From positions 1 through 35,135 of the forward strand of contig JAHFDT010000013.1 of assembly GCA_023248875.1 (NCBI GenBank): a stretch of 35,135 nt of DNA, in the 5' to 3' direction. Position 1 is the first letter of the stretch. Each line of letters starts with the position of its first letter. Positions 29,523 to 35,135 of the stretch are shown here, one piece after another. The notes under the pieces were generated by a model that saw only the letters and a program-made list of their open reading frames with translations, did not search any database and was not told the DNA's origin. The DNA is from Myxococcales bacterium (GTDB lineage: Bacteria > Myxococcota_A > Polyangia > Palsa-1104 > SHYY01). The translations under genes and the position numbers were made by a program.

Positions 29523-30332
29523 ATGCCGGCAATCGATCACGAAGGGTGGAAGCGGGTTCTACCCGATCTTTTTGATAGCGAGTTCTATGCCCGCTGGGCG
29601 CCGCGCTTTCGCCTGATCTCGCGCTATTTCCGCACGACCTTGCTCCATGCTGAGCGGATTCCCCAGCGGGGCGGTGCGCTGCTGGTCGGAAACCACGCTA
29701 CTTGGGGAATCGATTCCTTTGCGCTGATCCCCGAGATCTTCGCCGCGACCGGCCGTCCGGTGCGCGGCTTGGCGGAGAAGCTGCTCTTCGCGACAGGCCT
29801 TTCGCGCGGGCTCTTTGCCGCCTTTGGCGCGGTGCCGGGCGTTCCGGAGACGGCGGTGCAGCTGTTGCGGGCGGGCGAGCTGTGCCTGTGCTATCCGGGC
29901 GGCGATCGTGATTCGTTCAAGCCCTGGTGGCAGCGCCATCGCCTGCTGTGGGAGCGACGCAGCGGCTACCTGCGCGTGGCGCTGCGCGCGGGGATCCCGA
30001 TTCTTCCGGTGCTGGGGGTGGGCATCGACGATGCGCTACCGGTGGTGGGACGGGATCGCATCTTTGGGCGGCGCCTTCTCGGCGGACCGCGCTACGATCT
30101 GCCGCTCCTTTTACCGGGGCCGCTTCCATTGCCGTCGCGTTTCGTCTTCGAGATCGGCGAGCCGATCACCCTTTCCATGGAGGATTCTCCGTCGGACGCG
30201 GCGATCGATCAGCACCACGCGCGGATTTGGAAGACGTGTCAACAGCAGCTCGATGCGCTGGCGCAGCGTTACCCCACGCCGTGGCGCGATCGGATGGCGC
30301 GCTATGCGGCCGAGCTACACGGAGAGCCATAG
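29523..30332 (+). CDS. PlsC-like lysophospholipid acyltransferase
   Basis: GGALLVGNHATWGIDSF, ELCLCYPGGDRDSF, IPILPVLGVGIDDALPV. Confidence 0.88.
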   Translation: MPAIDHEGWKRVLPDLFDSEFYARWAPRFRLISRYFRTTLLHAERIPQRGGALLVGNHATWGIDSFALIPEIFAATGRPVRGLAEKLLFATGLSRGLFAAFGAVPGVPETAVQLLRAGELCLCYPGGDRDSFKPWWQRHRLLWERRSGYLRVALRAGIPILPVLGVGIDDALPVVGRDRIFGRRLLGGPRYDLPLLLPGPLPLPSRFVFEIGEPITLSMEDSPSDAAIDQHHARIWKTCQQQLDALAQRYPTPWRDRMARYAAELHGEP

Positions 30333-31439
30333 ATGCGCGTGCTTGGCCTGGCGATCTTTGCCCTGGGGTGCGGTCCGAAGCTGCCCGTCTGCCCCGATGC
30401 GCCCTTCACCGTATCCCCCATGCAGCTCGGGGATTTCGATTCGATCACACCGCTCGGCAACCTCAATCCTTCGAGCCATGTTTTTCCGACCGATCACGTC
30501 TACTTCGGCATCCGCGACGACGGACAGCTGGGTACGCCGATGGTACCTGTGGTCGCCCCCGGACACGTGTGGATTGTTCATGTCGACCGTTTCGACCGAT
30601 TGGAGGGATCGGGGGGGAGCGCCACCAAATACAAGGTCGAGTTTTCCCCCTGCGACTCGGTCGAAGCCTACCTGGACCATGTGACCACACTGGATGCGGC
30701 GCTCACCGCGCGGCTCGATCTTGGCGAGGGCGATTGCCAGCAATATTCGACCGGCGGAAGGACGTTTCGCTTCTGCCAATCGAAGGTCAATGTCGAGCTG
30801 CAGGCGGGCGAAGCGATCGGCACCACGGGCGGCCCAGGAGAGCATGCGCTCGATTTTGGCGCGATCGATCAACGTTCACCGGAGCTGGTCTACGCCAATT
30901 CCGCTCGCTTGCATGATCCCAACGCACAGCGGCACACTGTCTGTCCGATCGACGAGTACTCTGCCGAGGCCGCGACACCGCTGCGCGCCAGGCTGGGAGG
31001 CTTTCATCTCATGGCACACCGCACCGCGGCGCCCGTGTGCGGGGAGACGGCGCAGGACCGGCCGGGTACCGCGCAAGGCAACTGGTATGCGCGCGGGGCA
31101 GATGCGCAACACGAAGATCCCCATCTGGCCCTGGTGCACGACAACATCGATCCGACGATTGGCGCTTTTTCCATCGGCACCACACTGCCCCCTTCGCCGG
31201 GAGTATGGCGCTTTGTGCCGACGAGCGCGGGCTATCTCAACCGCGAATTTTCACAAGTGACTCCCGATAGCCACACCTACTGTTATGACGCCTTCGTGGA
31301 GGGCTCGCCCCCCGGTGCCGGCCATCTGGTGCTACAGCTCCTTAGCGCGAGCACGCTGCAAATCGAGCGGCAGAATGGCTCAAGCTGCGGCGCCGGGCCA
31401 TGGACCTTCGGCGGCGGCGCGATCGATTTCGACCGATAG
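30333..31439 (+). CDS. Putative lipoprotein, weakly M23-like fold
   Basis: FALGCGPK lipobox-like; SHVFPTDHVYFGI ... PVVAPGHVWIVHVDRF. Confidence 0.6.
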   Translation: MRVLGLAIFALGCGPKLPVCPDAPFTVSPMQLGDFDSITPLGNLNPSSHVFPTDHVYFGIRDDGQLGTPMVPVVAPGHVWIVHVDRFDRLEGSGGSATKYKVEFSPCDSVEAYLDHVTTLDAALTARLDLGEGDCQQYSTGGRTFRFCQSKVNVELQAGEAIGTTGGPGEHALDFGAIDQRSPELVYANSARLHDPNAQRHTVCPIDEYSAEAATPLRARLGGFHLMAHRTAAPVCGETAQDRPGTAQGNWYARGADAQHEDPHLALVHDNIDPTIGAFSIGTTLPPSPGVWRFVPTSAGYLNREFSQVTPDSHTYCYDAFVEGSPPGAGHLVLQLLSASTLQIERQNGSSCGAGPWTFGGGAIDFDR

Positions 31440-32213
31440 ATTTTGCTCTATGGATGCACTGGTGCCTGCTCCCAGGTGCGCGTGCGCAGCGTCAGCTCGA
31501 TCCAGCTGAGATGCCGCTGCTCATCCTGAAAATTGTGTTGGATGAGGTGGAATAGCACTTTCCACGGCGCTCGCGTGGCGTTCGGCCTTGTCGAGGAAGG
31601 CGAAGAAACGATCCGCTTCGAGGTGGCCGACGCAACCGATCGGACAGGGGCGAGAGCGCTCCCCGGTAGCAAGATCCTACGCGCGGAGAGTGCCAAGGGC
31701 GACTCCATGAAGCTCTATGTCAAGACGGACGATGTCCTACGAGCGTAGACCAAGCTCACCGGGGGGCGCGCCGCAAAGATCCTTGGTCGCGCGATCCGGC
31801 TCCACGAACGCGAACAGCGCCGCGCGGCTCTCGACAAGCTGGCCGCTCGTCACTACGAGAAGCTCCTGGCTGCTCAGAACCGCCTCGCGGCTCCCCGCAT
31901 CCTCGACGTTCTTCCGCGGGTTCCTGTCGGGCGGTTCCTGGGACAGAATCGAACCCATCTTTGTGGCCTTTGCCGCCGGGGACAAGTTCCACCACCGGGG
32001 CGAGACGCACTACCGGGAACTCCGTCGCCTTCGTGAGATAGGATGGGTGGAGCAGGTCGGTCGCGGCTACTGGTCGCCCAGCGTTGAGATCGCACGCACC
32101 TTCGAGTTCCTCCGGTATGGGTCCACCGCCGCGGTCAGGGGACAGCGTCGAGGGGAGCGGTTACTCGGAGAAAGCGGGTGGGTCGACGGTATCATCGCCG
32201 ACCCCGAGGGAAG

Positions 32214-32477
32214 GATCGTGGTCGGGTAGGAGCTGTTGCCCGGCCCGCCATGGATGTCCTCGCGGTGGTGCTCGTGCCGTAAGGCCGAGATGGGCAAGAA
32301 TGCGGGTGACCACGCGCTCGTCCTCGATCGCGTCGACAAGCGTCATCGGTCCCGCGCACCGATGGCAGAGCAGGACCTCCATGCCCCAGGTCCGCCGCAT
32401 CAAGACGGCCCACGAGAGCCGGCGTTCGCGGGCGGTGTCGTCGGGGCCAGCGAGGTCAACACAAAGCGTCGAGCCAG
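32214..32477 (-). pseudogene. C-terminal fragment of IS91-family transposase (repeat copy R2)
   Basis: RRLSWAVLMRRTWGMEVLLCHRCAGPMTLVDAIEDERVVTRILAHLGL. Confidence 0.8.
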
Positions 32478-32494
32478 GCTCCGAATCGATGATG

Positions 32495-32940
32495 CACGAT
32501 CGCGAGAGCGGCCCTTCTCCAACGGCAGACACACAATCTCCCTGACACCAAACGAATTCCTCTCCCGCCTCTGCACCCTGATCCCTCCCCCGCGCGTCCA
32601 CCAGACCCGCTACTACGGGATCTTCGCCCCCCGCGCTCAGGCCCCCCTGTAACAGATTTACAGGGGGGAATCCCCCCGGCCGCGCAGCTCTCACCGGACG
32701 CAAGTCCACCCCGAGACCCCCTCTTACCGTCGAGAAAACCAAGCCGACGCCGCTGTCCGAACCCGGCTCCGCCCCTCCCAACCCCGATCGCCCAGTACGT
32801 CTTCCTTGGGCCGACCTCCTCCGCCGCGTCTACGAAATCGATCTCCGTCGCTGCCCCGCCTGCCACGGCCCCCTGCGCGTCATCGCCTACATAATGGACC
32901 CGACATCACAAGAACAATTCTCGAATTCTGGCAGGTCAGG
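32495..32940 (+). pseudogene. Second, distinct IS91-family transposase remnant, opposite strand, frameshifted
   Basis: ERPFSNGRHTISLTPNEFLSRLCTLIPPPRVHQTRYYGIFAPRAQ, then +1 frame RPVRLPWADLLRRVYEIDLRRCPACHGPLRVIAYI, then another frame NGPDITRTILEFWQ. Confidence 0.8.
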
Positions 32941-32997
32941 ATCTCCGATCCTGTGCGCGCCGTTGTGCGATCGATATATTTAACGACGTTCGCGAGC

Positions 32998-33474
32998 TCA
33001 TTTGAAAAACCACGGGGGTACGGCGGGCGGTCTGCCACGCTGGGTTGTCGTGTAAATGCAACTGGCCTGCACTTCCAGCCTGCCTTCCCCGACCACGCTA
33101 AAGTCATGACAGGCGGGATGGAGCGGATGAACGCTCATCAGGGCAGACTTGATCTCTGCGCCAGGTGGGCAATGAAAACTCGCTGGGCTGGCCGGATCGG
33201 AATCCTTCAAATAGAGCTCGAGCTCAGACGGTTTACAATCTGGATCGGAGTACCGGACGGCATAGATGCACTCCGCGTTGTCCAGGTCGATCCGATCGAA
33301 CTGGTCGATGGAAACAATGCCTTTGGAGCGGCGGTCAATTTTTTGCAGTAATTCTTCATTCGAAGGACAGACTTCTCGCCGCACGAGATCGATCGGCCGA
33401 TAGATATATTTGCCCTTGTGGGTCTCGGCCCAGCAACCGCATAAAAGACAACCGGCAAGTACCAAGGTGCGCAC
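32998..33474 (-). CDS. Hypothetical lipoprotein
   Basis: MRTLVLAGCLLCGCWAE lipobox. Confidence 0.7.
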   Translation of the reverse strand: MRTLVLAGCLLCGCWAETHKGKYIYRPIDLVRREVCPSNEELLQKIDRRSKGIVSIDQFDRIDLDNAECIYAVRYSDPDCKPSELELYLKDSDPASPASFHCPPGAEIKSALMSVHPLHPACHDFSVVGEGRLEVQASCIYTTTQRGRPPAVPPWFFK

Positions 33475-33492
33475 AGAATGACCTCTCTCCCG

Positions 33493-34176
33493 CTATTTCA
33501 GCACAGTCCCGACATTTTCGCGCGACCGCGACGTGTGGGCCGACCTCGTAGGGACGATGCCGGGTGCGACGTCGGCCGCCTCGCCGATAGCGGCTATCGT
33601 CGGTCCAGGTTGTGGAGCAGCATGCGAGCTCGCGGCGCGCTCGCTCGTCACGTATGCCGGCGCAACAATCTTCGGCGACGTCCAGCGCGCTGGGCGGCTT
33701 GAGCGCGACGACCCCGCTCGGCTTGTATTGCCGCACTCGAAGATCGAGATCTACGAGCACGTGGAGGTAGCCGACGCTTGAGAAGTCAGTGTACAGCTCA
33801 TAGGCGTCGATGGGCTTGGGCGCATACCACGGCCGAATTGACGGGTCTTCCGTGCGGTAAAGTCTCGTAGGTCGCCACCACGCAGAGCGAGAGCGAATAT
33901 TCCAGATGATGAGGATGAGCCACGATTCTGGCCCCAGCGGTTCATCCATCCCGGAGGCACAAGCAGCTCGAATTCGAAGTCGTCGGTCGTCACGACGCCA
34001 GGCCGGGTCGTGTATGCCACGATCACCGAGTTTATGACCGTGACGTCTGCCGGCCGTAGCTCGCCGAAGACCTTGCTGTAGTTGGCGTCGTCGTCGCCTT
34101 CGAGAGTTCTGCGCGGCGTTGTCTCGACGTAGGAGCGGCAGCCCGCGGAGATGGCGCAGGCCATCACCGCAATCAT
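33493..34176 (-). pseudogene. Lipoprotein gene with apparent compensating frameshifts
   Basis: MIAVMACAISAGCRSY...DDFEFELLVPPGWMNRWGQN | LILIIWNIRSRSAWWRPTRLYRTEDPSIRPWYAPKPIDAYELYTDFSSVGYLHVLVDLDLRVRQYKPSGVVALKPPSA | PKIVAPAYVTSERA...NVGTVLK*. Confidence 0.55.
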
Positions 34177-34290
34177 CAGGCGATGTCGATTCTGGGCGAG
34201 CAGCACGGGCTGCATTCTACAGCTTGAAGACAGCGGCGTCCTCCTTGGACGGTCGGGTTGTCGAGACACGACCAAACCAAGGAGGACGCC

Positions 34291-34375
34291 ATGGGACAGC
34301 TACGAGACCGAATGGAAGCAGATTTTCGACTGGCAGGATACAGCCCGTCGACCCGGAAGATCTATCTGGGCTCCT
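34291..34375 (+). pseudogene. N-terminal fragment of tyrosine recombinase/phage-integrase SAM-like domain
   Basis: MGQLRDRMEADFRLAGYSPSTRKIYL with RBS aaggagg, then loss of homology. Confidence 0.65.
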
Positions 34376-34468
34376 TCATCTCGATCATCGTGACCTCGCG
34401 GTACATAGCCCCTCCTGGTCGGTCGACTTGCCGGTCAGGGAGCGCCGTTACACGTCAGGTCACGCGAA

Positions 34469-34546
34469 GGGGGGGATTCCTGGTGAGAAACATGGGGGGC
34501 ATGCTCGTGAGAAACTCCCCGGCCAGGGGGGGCATGCTCGTGAGAA
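34469..34546. repeat. Three tandem copies of GGGGGGCATGCTCGTGAGAAA-like motif
   Basis: gggggattcctggtgagaaac, ggggggcatgctcgtgagaaac, ggggggcatgctcgtgagaaaa. Confidence 0.85.
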
Positions 34547-34623
34547 AAAATCAGCTCACAGGGTCCCTGGATTGTGGGAACTAACAGTCGGGGGCCACCC
34601 TCGCGATTCACGGAATCGGCAAA

Positions 34624-34824
34624 TTGCAGAACGTCTTGGGCGAGATTGAAAATGGCAAGCCCAATGCTGCCACAGTGCGCCAAGAGATCGAAGCGGCGCT
34701 GCGCATCGTCAAGTTGGGGACCTCCATGATGGCGCAGGACGGTGAGTTTGCGGAGCTACGCGTCCGGATCATCGAGCCCTACGTTCGCCTCGCAGACGAG
34801 GTACTGCGGACCCTTGGCAGATAA
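34624..34824 (+). CDS. Short helical hypothetical protein, possibly the 3' end of a decayed gene
   Basis: MQNVLGEIENGKPNAATVRQEIEAALRIVKLGTSMMAQDGEFAELRVRIIEPYVRLADEVLRTLGR. Confidence 0.35.
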   Translation: MQNVLGEIENGKPNAATVRQEIEAALRIVKLGTSMMAQDGEFAELRVRIIEPYVRLADEVLRTLGR

Positions 34825-34833
34825 CGATTCCAC

Positions 34834-34852
34834 TCACGTTAGGGCATCCTCT
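34834..34852. repeat. 19-bp direct repeat, right copy
   Basis: tcacgttagggcatcctct. Confidence 0.95.
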
Positions 34853-35135
34853 TTCTACGAACCTCGCCGACGCTTTCGCTCTGTTTAACCAGGTAGAGAT
34901 AGAGTGCGGCCACCTCGCCGGGGCGTAGCCCGCGAAAGGCCGGCATGTGTCCGCTGGGATTTCTCCTTCGAGGATCGGCGAGCAAGCCGGCAAAAGCGGT
35001 ACGATCGAGGTAGCTCGCGAGCGGCGGATCGCGCAGGTCCCAGCCCACCTGCCCGCCCGCACCCAGGAGCGCGTGGCAGTGGAGGCAGTTTTTCTCGAAG
35101 AGCTGGCGGCCGGGACTGTCCGGTCCGAGTCGCTG
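34839..35135 (-). CDS. c-type cytochrome, C-terminal part (continues past window end)
   Basis: GRQLFEKNCLHCHALLGAGGQVGWDL (CxxCH) ... HMPAFRGLRPGEVAALYLYLV. Confidence 0.85.
   Translation of the reverse strand, partial: QRLGPDSPGRQLFEKNCLHCHALLGAGGQVGWDLRDPPLASYLDRTAFAGLLADPRRRNPSGHMPAFRGLRPGEVAALYLYLVKQSESVGEVRRKRMP

Noticed and set aside
29815-30916. 289-aa and 329-aa plus-strand ORFs overlapping the acyltransferase and lipoprotein
   Set aside because: Alternate-frame shadows rich in Arg/Ala/Cys; the 281- and 368-aa frames have recognisable motifs

Overview
GC-rich bacterial chromosomal window, probably Myxococcota/deltaproteobacterial in character (inferred only from parS type, TPR and lipoprotein styles). 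The core is housekeeping: a fused bioF-bioD gene, rsmG with two parS-like sites, an AmgK-type sugar kinase, panB-panC, a DUF502 protein, CIRCE-groES-groEL, recN, nadK, rplM-rpsI, tRNA-Gly(CCC), a PlsC-like acyltransferase and several lipoproteins. Two things stand out. (1) There is a dense set of short (~160-190 bp) hairpin/terminal-inverted-repeat (TIR) elements that sit on the stop codons of neighbouring genes. Five share a similar internal core, but their arms fall into unrelated sequence classes that are always self-complementary. They are clustered and nested: a ~167-bp TIR insert lies inside one of them, and two ~190-bp copies of another MITE abut them. (2) A 1272-aa putative polymorphic toxin (coiled-coil, glycine-rich hydrophobic segment, C-terminal JAMM-like HSHP...SxxD domain) is followed by a protein-kinase-fold protein that lacks all three catalytic motifs, a candidate pseudokinase immunity or regulatory partner. 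Right of this pair, a ~7.1-kb block bounded by an exact 19-bp direct repeat contains decayed IS91-type transposase pieces on both strands, truncated genes, a tRNA and an integrase N-terminal fragment. All family calls are by eye from motifs; no database search was run.
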